Source: a bacterium (GTDB lineage Bacteria > T1Sed10-126). Taken from it: a stretch of 18,771 nucleotides of DNA. The stretch lies in NCBI GenBank assembly GCA_003557545.1, contig PWOD01000185.1, positions 1 through 18,771 on the forward strand, written 5' to 3'. The position numbers were made by a program, and so were the translations under genes. This document shows positions 7,960 to 15,538 of this stretch, one piece after another. The notes beneath the pieces were generated by a model. It was not told where the DNA came from. It did not search any database and saw only the letters and a list, made by a program, of their open reading frames with translations. How positions within the stretch are numbered: position 1 is the stretch's first letter; every line of letters starts with the position of its first letter.

Positions 7960-8490
7960 TTACCGATCATAGCTTTTCATATTAACAACCAGAGGTCCAA
8001 ACCTTTCAACCTCAACCACCCAGACTGCTTCAGCCATACCCAGATCCTCCAGCCACCAGGTTGCCTTTATTCGTTTTATAGCAGCGGCGGCCAACACCCC
8101 GGCTCCACCTGTATACTGGGCATAAATGGACCCGTTATCCTCTAATAATTGACAGGTCTGGCGACTCATCCCTCCCTTACCGATCAGTATTCGGGGACCG
8201 GCCAGAGTTAAAAAATCAGCCATCAGAGGATTCAACCTGGCACTTGTTGTTGGTCCGGCCGAAACTATCTCCCAATCCCCGGCTACCTGTCGGGCCAAAG
8301 GACCGCAATGATAAATCACCTGCCCGGAAAGAGTTTCCGGTAAATTTATCCCGGCTTTTAACTGAGAAATGATTCTCTGGTGGGCCGCATCCCGAGCCGT
8401 ATAAATTATACCCTCCAGATAAAAAATGTCACCATTTTTTAGACCAGAAAGCTGATCCGGCTCGGGAGGAGCATCGACTATCCTGATCAT
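7960..8490 (-). CDS. Class I fumarate hydratase, beta subunit
   Basis: This 176-residue protein is the C-terminal-type subunit of the two-part [4Fe-4S] fumarase / L-tartrate dehydratase family. Recognisable motifs are TARDAAH (31-37), GPTTSAR (79-85) and GKGGM (104-108), all expected around the active site. Its ATG overlaps the alpha-subunit stop by 4 nt (ATGA type), so the two are translationally coupled. The malic enzyme gene downstream favours fumarase over tartrate dehydratase, but sequence alone does not exclude the latter. Confidence 0.92.
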   Translation of the reverse strand: MIRIVDAPPEPDQLSGLKNGDIFYLEGIIYTARDAAHQRIISQLKAGINLPETLSGQVIYHCGPLARQVAGDWEIVSAGPTTSARLNPLMADFLTLAGPRILIGKGGMSRQTCQLLEDNGSIYAQYTGGAGVLAAAAIKRIKATWWLEDLGMAEAVWVVEVERFGPLVVNMKSYDR

Positions 8491-9344
8491 CTGACTCTCA
8501 CCCGGAAAGAACCATTATCAGTCAACTCAACCCGACAGCAGCGATGTGCCCAGCATTGGATAACAAGCCCCACCGGGAAAGAAGCGGGATGACGGGCGGC
8601 CACCTCAATCTGCACCGCCAGCGCCGTAGGGCCACCACCCAATCCCATAGGTCCAGCACCCCGGTGGTTTATTTTGTCGAGAATTGTCGATTCCAGCCGG
8701 GCCAGCTCAGGGTTACTGTTTTTTTCAGCCACTGGCCTCAACAGTGCCTGTTTAGCCAATCCCATAGCCTTGTCCGCCCCGCCGCCAAGAGCTGCACCAA
8801 CAACCAGGGGCGGACAGGGTTTTCCACCCGCAGAAACCACACTATCGACAATAAAATTTACCGCTGCCGGAAGACCCTCAGTCGGAGTCAACATAGCAAG
8901 CCGGCTGCAGTTTTCCGCCCCCCCACCCTTTAACAGTAGATCGATTGTACAACCAGTCCCCGGAACTACTTCCCAGTTAATCAGGGGTAGATTATAACCA
9001 CTATTATCAGCAGAATTTTTGCCGGTTAAGGGATCAACCGCATTGGGACGAAGAGGAACTACTTCTGTTGCTATCTTCACAGCTCTGACAATTGCCGGAC
9101 GAATTTCAGCGATTTTTCCATAATCACTACCCAGACGAACAAAAAAACTGGGAGTGCCCGTGTCCTGACAGATGGGACGCTGCAGTTTGCTGGCCAAACG
9201 AAGATTTTCAAGCATCGTTTCCAACTGTGTCCGGGCCGGTTCAATCGACCGGTCCCTGGCTGTTTCCAACAGATTTATCATACCCGGAGGTAGTTCTGTG
9301 GCAGCACGGTCGATAGCCTTAACTAAAACCTCTACAAGCTCCAT
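8487..9344 (-). CDS. Class I fumarate hydratase, alpha subunit ([4Fe-4S])
   Basis: This 285-residue protein is the iron-sulfur subunit of the two-part fumarase, catalysing reversible hydration of fumarate to malate. The three expected cluster ligands can be placed: Cys59 in CQDTG, Cys177 in GGKPCPP and Cys264 in VIQCWAHR. The GGGAEN motif (141-145 region) and the GLGGGPTALAVQIE segment are also typical. Extra cysteines occur at 132, 146, 269 and 270, including a CC pair just after the third ligand. The cluster of this family is oxygen-sensitive, consistent with an anaerobic host. It is the first gene of the probable operon with fumarase beta and malic enzyme. The start is ATG 9344. Confidence 0.93.
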   Translation of the reverse strand: MELVEVLVKAIDRAATELPPGMINLLETARDRSIEPARTQLETMLENLRLASKLQRPICQDTGTPSFFVRLGSDYGKIAEIRPAIVRAVKIATEVVPLRPNAVDPLTGKNSADNSGYNLPLINWEVVPGTGCTIDLLLKGGGAENCSRLAMLTPTEGLPAAVNFIVDSVVSAGGKPCPPLVVGAALGGGADKAMGLAKQALLRPVAEKNSNPELARLESTILDKINHRGAGPMGLGGGPTALAVQIEVAARHPASFPVGLVIQCWAHRCCRVELTDNGSFRVRVR

Positions 9345-9380
9345 TGCACCTTCTCCATTAAATTAGTGTAAAGGATGAAT

Positions 9381-9421
9381 CTTCAGCCAGATTATAAGTC
9401 TGAAGCAGCAGTTCCTGTAAA
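9381..9421 (-). promoter_or_regulatory. Candidate promoter of the fumarase-malic enzyme operon with an operator-like dyad on the -10
   Basis: On the minus strand a perfect TATAAT (plus 9391-9396) is preceded by TTTACA (plus 9416-9421), with a rather long 19-bp spacer. The inverted repeat CTTCAG (9381-9386) / CTGAAG (9400-9405) brackets the -10. This could be an operator, or a stem in the leader RNA. The alpha-subunit ATG is about 47 bp downstream. Confidence 0.45.
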
Positions 9422-9483
9422 AAGCTCTTATACCGGTTTAATCAAATTGGCCTGCCGATAATCAGCCCTCGCTTAAGCGCAGA

Positions 9484-10443
9484 CTACCGGTCAACAGCCA
9501 ACCAACCACTCAAATCTTTATCTATCAGTTTCTCTACCCGGCGAACCTCAGCAGCTGATTGGTCGACCAGTTTGCGGTACAGACGATCAGACATAGGGGG
9601 CCGGGTGGTGTTTTTAACCATCAGGGGCCGAATATCTTCCAAGGCCTGCATGCAGGGTTTAACCGGCAGAAAATCACGAATTGTCTCCTTAGTATCACCC
9701 GGTATTTTTTTTACAAATTCCTGCATAAACTCCGTTTTGAAGCGACTATTGCTATTATGTTTTTCAAACTGCGGTTTAGGATAGCTTTCTAATCCAAGAA
9801 ATTCCAGCACTGTTTTATAAACCTGTTCAGCCGATTGCCGTAATTCATCAAGCGTAATAAAAACTATCTGCTCCCGGTCAAATTCACGTAAATAACGAAG
9901 AATTTGACGAGCATAGAGAAAGACCTCTGTATAGATCAATCCTCGAGGAAAATAAGCACCTTCCGGTATAGCTTTACCCTGTTTTCTCAAGGGTTCTAAC
10001 CGCAACGCCCGAGTAAAATCATCAACCGACTCATTACCCAGATAGAGATACTGACTGTGTAAAGAATAGATCGCATCGGGAATTTTTCTAAGCATAATAA
10101 TTATTCGGGCCTCGGGAGCAAACTGTTTGATTTCAGCCGCCGCCCGGGATGAATAAAGATACCAGGTTGAAGCCTCACCCACCCGTGAATAACCAGCCGC
10201 ACCAGCGAAAAAACTAAGATACTCAGCTTCAGTTTTAGTCCGCAGCTTATGATCAATTAGATCCTTGCAAAAATAAAGCGGTTCCTTGGGCACAGACATA
10301 AATATTTCGGGATGCTCACGCAGATAAAAATAAAGTGAAGTTGTCCCACATTTCGGTGCTCCCACAATAAAAAAATTAGGCTTTTTTATCGACTTATTCG
10401 CTGATGGATTAAACAGATCAGCAATTTTCTCGGTTAGTGTGAT
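9484..10443 (-). CDS. PAPS-dependent sulfotransferase (no standard start codon at the expected site)
   Basis: The protein has the 5'-phosphosulfate loop GAPKCGTTSLYFYL, and later RKIPDAIYSLHSQYL matches the 3'-phosphate-binding region of PAPS sulfotransferases. The family moves sulfate from PAPS to an acceptor; the acceptor here is unknown. The only standard start, GTG 10365, would begin inside the first beta strand (PNFFIVGAPKCGTT) and remove it. The frame is open upstream to a TGA at 10450-10452, but contains no ATG, GTG or TTG. I extend it to ATC 10443, which lies 7 nt after GGGGGGTG, giving 319 residues. The conservative call is 9484-10365 (293 residues). Other possibilities are another rare start codon or a lost start. 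It lies about 30 bp downstream of the AI-2E-family gene. Confidence 0.8.
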   Translation of the reverse strand: MTLTEKIADLFNPSANKSIKKPNFFIVGAPKCGTTSLYFYLREHPEIFMSVPKEPLYFCKDLIDHKLRTKTEAEYLSFFAGAAGYSRVGEASTWYLYSSRAAAEIKQFAPEARIIIMLRKIPDAIYSLHSQYLYLGNESVDDFTRALRLEPLRKQGKAIPEGAYFPRGLIYTEVFLYARQILRYLREFDREQIVFITLDELRQSAEQVYKTVLEFLGLESYPKPQFEKHNSNSRFKTEFMQEFVKKIPGDTKETIRDFLPVKPCMQALEDIRPLMVKNTTRPPMSDRLYRKLVDQSAAEVRRVEKLIDKDLSGWLAVDR

Positions 10444-10450
10444 AGAGCTT

Positions 10451-10458
10451 CACCCCCC
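10451..10458 (-). promoter_or_regulatory. Ribosome binding site for the sulfotransferase
   Basis: Minus-strand GGGGGGTG resembles GGAGGTG with one change. It lies 7 nt before the ATC at 10443-10441 and about 85 nt from GTG 10365, so it fits only the upstream start. Confidence 0.45.
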
Positions 10459-10473
10459 GGGTCAGGTGATTGA

Positions 10474-11565
10474 TCACTTGAACCGGTAATGGTTAACTGC
10501 CCAGCTAAACTCTCGGCCAATAACCCAGAGACTGGCGGCCACCGGTATTCCCAGGATCATCCCCAGAACTCCCGCCAGCTGTCCCCCGGCGATGATAACC
10601 AGGATAACAATCAAAGGATGCAGAGACATACTATGGGAAAAGGCTACCGGTTTAACGAAAAGATTGTCGAGGAACTGCACAATCGCAATGACAATAACCA
10701 CTGCCAGCACAGCTGCGAGACTTTCAGTCTCAACAAATTGAACTATCAACGCCGGAACCGCCCCAACCACCGGCCCAATATAGGGCACAATATTGGCCAA
10801 TCCCACAAAAATACCGATCGTCACAGCATAGGGCACGGACAAAAGATACAACCCCACGGCACTTAAGATTGCAATGAACAGAGCTTCCAGGGCAAGCCCT
10901 CGCATATATTCACCAATCTTACCGTCAACCTTGATATAGATGTTATAGGCCATTTCAAAGAAAACGTTAGGAACGGCACTTAGAAAAAACTTTTCGATCT
11001 CCTGCTGATCCCGCACAAGGAAAAAAGCAATGAATGGTATTACAACCATATACTGGGCGATTAAATAAAGATTAAACAGTAGACCGGTTATCTGCTGTAA
11101 ACCCCAGTCATAGGCCCGGGAAATCTGCTCCTGGAATGTCCCCTCCGGTATAAAACCAAGTGATTTTTCAAGCTCATTCAAATACCCCATGAATCCCAGT
11201 GTCTCTTCCAGCTGTCCCGACCCATCTTCGATAGTTTCCTCAATCTGGAGTTCGCCAAGGGTATGTTGGAGATTAACCGCCTGTCTCCAGATAAGCGGAC
11301 TGAATCCACCCAAAATTCCGATAATCAAAAGAAACAGAAGAACAAAGACGACAATTGTTGACCGATTTCTGGTTAGACCTTTTTTTTGTAAAAACTCGAC
11401 AGGAGGTCGCAACAGATAGGAAAACAAGAAAGCCATGAACAACATCCCAACCAGGTGATAAAGGGCCGGCATAAAATAAAAGGCGGTTCCCACGACAAAC
11501 AGCGGAATTAGATAATAAACAGTTGTGACAATAGTCCGCGGTGCGGGGTAGTTTGATTTAGACAC
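10474..11565 (-). CDS. AI-2E family transporter (PerM/YdiK-like membrane protein)
   Basis: This 363-residue integral membrane protein has about seven to eight hydrophobic segments, including a pair near residues 15-55, one near 70-92, and a dense C-terminal set. The motif YIGPVVGAVPALIVQ and the ending HPLIVILVIIAGGQLAGVLG are typical of the AI-2 exporter superfamily. Members are variously linked to autoinducer export, Na+/H+ antiport or permease roles, so the substrate here cannot be stated. The start is GTG 11565, overlapping the cyclic-nucleotide-binding gene by 8 nt. The sulfotransferase gene follows closely, and the three probably share a transcript. Confidence 0.9.
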   Translation of the reverse strand: MSKSNYPAPRTIVTTVYYLIPLFVVGTAFYFMPALYHLVGMLFMAFLFSYLLRPPVEFLQKKGLTRNRSTIVVFVLLFLLIIGILGGFSPLIWRQAVNLQHTLGELQIEETIEDGSGQLEETLGFMGYLNELEKSLGFIPEGTFQEQISRAYDWGLQQITGLLFNLYLIAQYMVVIPFIAFFLVRDQQEIEKFFLSAVPNVFFEMAYNIYIKVDGKIGEYMRGLALEALFIAILSAVGLYLLSVPYAVTIGIFVGLANIVPYIGPVVGAVPALIVQFVETESLAAVLAVVIVIAIVQFLDNLFVKPVAFSHSMSLHPLIVILVIIAGGQLAGVLGMILGIPVAASLWVIGREFSWAVNHYRFK

Positions 11566-12163
11566 TATCAGCCGGTTCCTTTGTCTGGTCAGTTTGGCTG
11601 GATAAACGGGACATCTCTAATTCAGTTTTGCGCAGATCAGTGGCTAGCTGTCGATTCAAATTCAAAAGGATCTGCAGACCGGATTGAGGATAACGCTGGA
11701 CAAACCGTTGGAAATTTTTACGAAAAAGCAGATAGATAGTTACCGCCGAGCGAGCCCGGGCCTCAGCCGTTCTTTTATGCTCTAAACAGACTGCCAGTTC
11801 TCCAAAAAAATCACCCTCTTCAAGCAATTTTTCTTTGAAAGAATCAGCTGCGTCGCCCTGCAGGGCCACCTGCCCCTGCTCAACAATATAAAGAGCGCTG
11901 GCCGGATCCCCCTCAGAAAAAATAACCTCATCTTTACTGTACTGACGACGGTGTAAAAACTTAATCAGAGATAGAAACTCGGTGTTTTTTTTCAACCCCT
12001 CAAACAGTTTTACATTACGTAAAAAATCAACCAGCTGTAACTCCTGGGGATCTTCAGTCCTGGTTATTTCGCTCCACGACTCGTCAAGAAAAACTTTTAA
12101 ATCCCGCCAGCGTGCCTGTAATACAGCTCTAACTTTTTTTACTGCTGGTTTAATCTTATCCAC
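11558..12163 (-). CDS. Cyclic nucleotide-binding domain protein without a DNA-binding domain
   Basis: Residues 50-160 of this 201-residue protein form a cNMP-binding beta-barrel. Its phosphate-binding cassette, FFGELAVCLEHKRTAEARA, runs over about 119-137 with the ligand-contacting Glu122 and Arg131. Residues 1-45 are helical and charged, and residues 160-201 are a polar helical tail. No HTH follows, so it is not a CRP/FNR regulator. The tight coupling to the AI-2E membrane protein suggests a ligand-sensing role for that protein, but this is inference. The start is GTG 12163 with a weak GGTGA site 6 nt upstream. Confidence 0.85.
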   Translation of the reverse strand: MDKIKPAVKKVRAVLQARWRDLKVFLDESWSEITRTEDPQELQLVDFLRNVKLFEGLKKNTEFLSLIKFLHRRQYSKDEVIFSEGDPASALYIVEQGQVALQGDAADSFKEKLLEEGDFFGELAVCLEHKRTAEARARSAVTIYLLFRKNFQRFVQRYPQSGLQILLNLNRQLATDLRKTELEMSRLSSQTDQTKEPADSV

Positions 12164-12229
12164 TATGATTCACCATACCCAGTAAGATTCTCAAACAGCC
12201 TGACTTTATTTTATCATCCTTCTAAAACA

Positions 12230-12259
12230 ATTATAAATAAATCTAAGGTTCTCCAGAAC
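12230..12259 (-). promoter_or_regulatory. Candidate promoter for the cNMP-AI2E-sulfotransferase operon with a dyad over the -35
   Basis: On the minus strand a perfect TATAAT (plus 12230-12235) lies about 67 nt before the GTG start. The -35 match is poor. The expected -35 position is occupied by the perfect 12-bp dyad GTTCTCCAGAAC (12248-12259), which suggests control by a bound regulator, either an activator site or an operator. Confidence 0.4.
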
Positions 12260-12410
12260 TTGTTTTTCACTGAGTTTGACCGATTTGGCCACCTTTCAGT
12301 TTTTTTAATTTCCAGTTATACTATGATCAAACAGTTATTAATTTTAATTGAACTAACCAAATAAAGTCAGACAGCTCAGCTACAATAGAAACAGAATAGG
12401 GTGAACAACT

Positions 12411-13325
12411 ATGCTGAACAGCTTTCATCTAACTGAAACCCTCAGCCTCTTATACGAAATAATAACCTATCCCCTGTTCAAAATTCAAGACAGCCATATC
12501 TCACTTCATACCATTGCCGTACTATTAATCTTCATCTTTGCCGCCTACCTGATCTCCCGTTATCTACAAAAAATTTACGATCTGCGGGTTGCCTCCCACT
12601 TCTCCCGGGGAACTGATTTCACAGTAAAAAGATTAATCCATTACAGCGTCCTTATCATTGCCTTTCTAATCGGTGTGGAGGCGGCTGGTATCGACCTGTC
12701 CAGCCTCGCAATAATTGCCGGTTTTCTCAGTGTCGGTATCGGATTTGGTTTGAAAAATATAACCTCCAATTTTATCAGCGGACTAATCCTCCTGTTCGAA
12801 CGGCCGATCGAGGTTGGTGATACAGTCACAGTAGGTGATCAATTAGGAACTGTTACCGGAATAAATCTTCGGGCCACTGAAGTAAACACCTGGGAGAATA
12901 TCGACATAATCATCCCTAACTCAGCCTTTGTCGAAGAAAATGTTGTTAACTGGTCACACGGAGAGGATCATGTCCGAATTAGCTGTGAAGTAGGGGTGGC
13001 CTACGGTTGTGATACAGCAAAAGTGAAAGAACTTCTGGAGACTGTTGCCGGCGAACATCCAAAAATCCTAAAAACACCCCGCCCCAACGTACTATTTAGA
13101 GCTTTTGGAGATTCTTCTCTTGATTTTGAACTACGCTTTTGGATAAAAAATCCCCGCTGGAGAGCCCGCATCCAGAGTGAAATAAATTTTGCTATTGATC
13201 GTGAATTTAGAAAACATCAGATTGAAATACCCTTTCCCCAGCGCGATCTTCATCTACGCAGTACAACGACGACGCTGCCAATTAGCTCTGAATCAACTGT
13301 GGAAGAGAGCCCGATTTCCGATTAA
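12411..13325 (+). CDS. MscS-family mechanosensitive ion channel
   Basis: This 304-residue membrane protein has hydrophobic segments near residues 33-51, 75-92 and 96-125. The third is the pore helix, leading into GIGFGLKNITSNFISG and LLFERPIEVGDTV, the hallmark of MscS. The beta domain follows with INLRATEVNTWENIDIIIPN and a C-terminal PFPQRDLHLR. Channels of this family open under membrane tension and release solutes during hypo-osmotic shock. The start is ATG 12411 after AGGGTGA. It is a single plus-strand gene between two minus-strand operons. Its stop is 8 bp from the stop of the convergent RnfC-like gene. Confidence 0.93.
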   Translation: MLNSFHLTETLSLLYEIITYPLFKIQDSHISLHTIAVLLIFIFAAYLISRYLQKIYDLRVASHFSRGTDFTVKRLIHYSVLIIAFLIGVEAAGIDLSSLAIIAGFLSVGIGFGLKNITSNFISGLILLFERPIEVGDTVTVGDQLGTVTGINLRATEVNTWENIDIIIPNSAFVEENVVNWSHGEDHVRISCEVGVAYGCDTAKVKELLETVAGEHPKILKTPRPNVLFRAFGDSSLDFELRFWIKNPRWRARIQSEINFAIDREFRKHQIEIPFPQRDLHLRSTTTTLPISSESTVEESPISD

Positions 13326-13333
13326 CCGAATAA

Positions 13334-14413
13334 TCAAACGGTTATCCGGACAGAATTTTCTGTTACCTCCCGCACGACTCCATCTATCGAGGCATGCTGA
13401 TAATTACTTATCCCTGTAGAGGCCGGAACAGCAATAATCTCACCGGTTTTAACCGGTTGCCCCGGTTCGACTACCGGTTGACTTGGCTCGACTTTACCAA
13501 TCAGTTGTGGATTAGTTAAGGTTGGAATAGTAACAGTTTCCGGTTCCACCCTCAAAGGAGCAACACACCGCTTCGATTCGTCCCAGTTTCCGGCCTGCAG
13601 GGCATTAATTCTCACCGGCTGATTTTTGTCACGATTGTTTTCCACAAACTCCCGGGTTGTCACCATAACCCCGTTTGTCCGCTTACTAACTCCATAATTC
13701 CGATATTCCATTTTTATTTCACAGGCAAACCCCGGACCGCCGTCCAATAAAACTAAATCTCTGGATGCTACTCCCTGTTCAATCTCCAGTAACTTCAACA
13801 AGGTCAAAACCGGGGTGCCAACCGGCACATCAAAATAAGCCGGGGACAGCTGCGGACCATAAATGGTCACCAGTTTACGTGTAACAGGACGATTATCAAG
13901 CAGGGCAGCTAAAATATTATAGATAGTTTCAGCATTCTGTACTATCCACCCGTGCTGTGTGGGTAGATCTGTTCCTATCTGCTGACCGGCTATCGTCCAG
14001 ATCAAAGCAGTTTCCTGGCTCAGTTCATAACGTTCACCAGTATAAACGATCATCAACTCTTTACCTGGAGAAAACTCACACGGTAACTGGTGGGGAAAAA
14101 TAACAAGATCCGGTTCAATGGACTGTTCAAAACCACTCAGCCGATCTTCACGATATTTATTTTTAGTAGCAATAATCACCCGCTGGAAAGAACATTCCAG
14201 GAGCTCTTTCAATCCCCGTTGGTAAAAATCAACCTGGCTGGTGACAAGCCAGCAGTCAGTCCCAAAGACCGGTTCACCCTCCTGTAAATTAACTATCAAG
14301 CCACTAATCTTATCCAGCTGCTGCCATTTAACATAGGTAGGAAATCCAGCTCCCCCGGCACCACTCACCCCGGCTTCCTGAAGTTTTCCGGCAATTTTCT
14401 GGCTATCAATCAT
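13334..14413 (-). CDS. RnfC/PduS/PrdC-like flavoprotein lacking iron-sulfur motifs
   Basis: This protein of about 359 residues opens with the glycine-rich GVSGAGGAGFPTYVKW, typical of the Nqo1/RnfC/PduS/PrdC fold that binds FMN. It continues with GWIVQNAETIYNI and an SLBB-like PVGTPVLTLLKLLE. The last 60 residues look like the RnfC-type barrel-sandwich domain (VEPGQPVKTGEII, SIDGVVREV). Family members usually carry two [4Fe-4S] clusters in CxxCxxCxxxC motifs; none is present here, and only isolated cysteines remain. The usual AECEP-type segment reads LQEGEP. ATG 14413 overlaps the oadB stop in an ATGA, so the genes are translationally coupled; GTG 14422 is a second option. The function is unknown. 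Redox coupling or regulation of the Na+ decarboxylase is an inference from context. Confidence 0.75.
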   Translation of the reverse strand: MIDSQKIAGKLQEAGVSGAGGAGFPTYVKWQQLDKISGLIVNLQEGEPVFGTDCWLVTSQVDFYQRGLKELLECSFQRVIIATKNKYREDRLSGFEQSIEPDLVIFPHQLPCEFSPGKELMIVYTGERYELSQETALIWTIAGQQIGTDLPTQHGWIVQNAETIYNILAALLDNRPVTRKLVTIYGPQLSPAYFDVPVGTPVLTLLKLLEIEQGVASRDLVLLDGGPGFACEIKMEYRNYGVSKRTNGVMVTTREFVENNRDKNQPVRINALQAGNWDESKRCVAPLRVEPETVTIPTLTNPQLIGKVEPSQPVVEPGQPVKTGEIIAVPASTGISNYQHASIDGVVREVTENSVRITV

Positions 14414-15537
14414 GGAAACCACAATGGAACCAGCTGAATTAGCACGCCGGCGGCCAGAGCTGAACCTATGACCCCCGCCACATTAGCCCCCATAGCCACC
14501 ATGATTAAATAGTTATCAGCATCTGCCTCACGACCAACCTGATGAGCAACACGAGCAGCCATTGGGACAGCGCTAACCCCGGCCGCACCGATCACCGGAT
14601 TAATCTTCCCGCCACTCAGCCAGCAGAGGATTTTGCCAAAAATAACCCCGCAGACGGTGGCAAAAGCAAAAGCCACAACTCCCAGTATGAGAATACCCAG
14701 GGTCTGCCAGCGCCAGAACAATCCGGCCGGCATCGAGGCTCCAACAGCCAGCCCCAAAAATAAGGTGACGATATCCATTATATAATCCTGAGCGGCACGA
14801 TTTAACCGTTCCACAACCCCACATACACGAAGAAAATTCCCCAGCATCAACATCCCTATCAAAGGAGCAGCGGTGGGGATCAATAACAGAGTCAAAAACA
14901 TACAGACTACAGGGAAAATTATTTTCACCCGAGGATCAACCACAGCTCCCCGCTCCATCCTTATCTTCCTCTCCCGGGTTGTGGTTAACAGTTTTATCAG
15001 AGGTGGTTGGATAAGGGGTACAAGAGCCATATATGAATAAGCTGCAACAGCAATCGGCCCTACCAACTCCCCGGCCAGCCGGTTTGCCGCAAAGATCGCC
15101 GTTGGTCCATCAGCTCCTCCGATTATTCCAATGGCGGCAGCTTCTGCCGGTATGAACCCAAACAGCACTGCTCCAATAAAAGTAAGAAAAATCCCGGCCT
15201 GAGCCGCCATTCCCAGGAGCATCGTCTGGGGCCGCGAAAGCATCGGTGAAAAATCAGTCAGAGCGCCAACACCAAGAAAAATAAGGGGGGGCAAAATCTC
15301 ATAATCAATTCCCAGTTTGACGATGGATAGCAGTCCCTGATCAGCCAGCAAACCGGTTTCTGGCAGATTGGCCAGCATGATACCAAATCCAATCGGAACC
15401 AGAAGCAGAGGTTCATAGGATTTTTTAACTCCCAGATAGAGCAGAACCAATCCAACAATTAACATCCCCGCCTGGCCCAAACTGAAGCTCTCTATGGCAG
15501 TTAAACTAAAAATTTCCTGAACCGTTTGACTGATGAT
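14410..15537 (-). CDS. oadB: Na+-translocating decarboxylase beta subunit (OadB/MmdB/GcdB), probable ATC start
   Basis: This very hydrophobic subunit decarboxylates carboxybiotin and pumps Na+ across the membrane. It has YEPLLLVPIGFG near the N-terminus, GGADGPTAIF carrying the functionally essential Asp of the family, and GVSAVPMAARV plus MGANVAGVIG near the C-terminus. The only nearby standard start is TTG 15480, but family members have about 15-20 residues before the GQxxM segment, and the frame stays coding-like upstream (QEIFSLTAIESFSLGQ). No ATG, GTG or TTG occurs in that extension. AAAGGAG (15550-15544) lies exactly 6 nt before ATC 15537, so I take this as the start (375 residues). TTG 15480 (356 residues) is the conservative choice. 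It begins 1 nt after the stop of the second biotin carrier gene. Confidence 0.92.
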   Translation of the reverse strand: MISQTVQEIFSLTAIESFSLGQAGMLIVGLVLLYLGVKKSYEPLLLVPIGFGIMLANLPETGLLADQGLLSIVKLGIDYEILPPLIFLGVGALTDFSPMLSRPQTMLLGMAAQAGIFLTFIGAVLFGFIPAEAAAIGIIGGADGPTAIFAANRLAGELVGPIAVAAYSYMALVPLIQPPLIKLLTTTRERKIRMERGAVVDPRVKIIFPVVCMFLTLLLIPTAAPLIGMLMLGNFLRVCGVVERLNRAAQDYIMDIVTLFLGLAVGASMPAGLFWRWQTLGILILGVVAFAFATVCGVIFGKILCWLSGGKINPVIGAAGVSAVPMAARVAHQVGREADADNYLIMVAMGANVAGVIGSALAAGVLIQLVPLWFP

Positions 15538-15538
15538 T

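Noticed and set aside
8544-8997. Overlapping plus-strand open frames (129 and 107 codons)
   Set aside because: They are antisense shadows of fumarase alpha, which has all its cluster ligands and motifs.
13323-13344. TAACCG / CGGTTA inverted repeat across the convergent stops of mscS and the RnfC-like gene, as a possible two-way terminator
   Set aside because: The stem has only 6 bp, the loop is 10 nt, and there is no T-tract on either side; it overlaps both coding ends.
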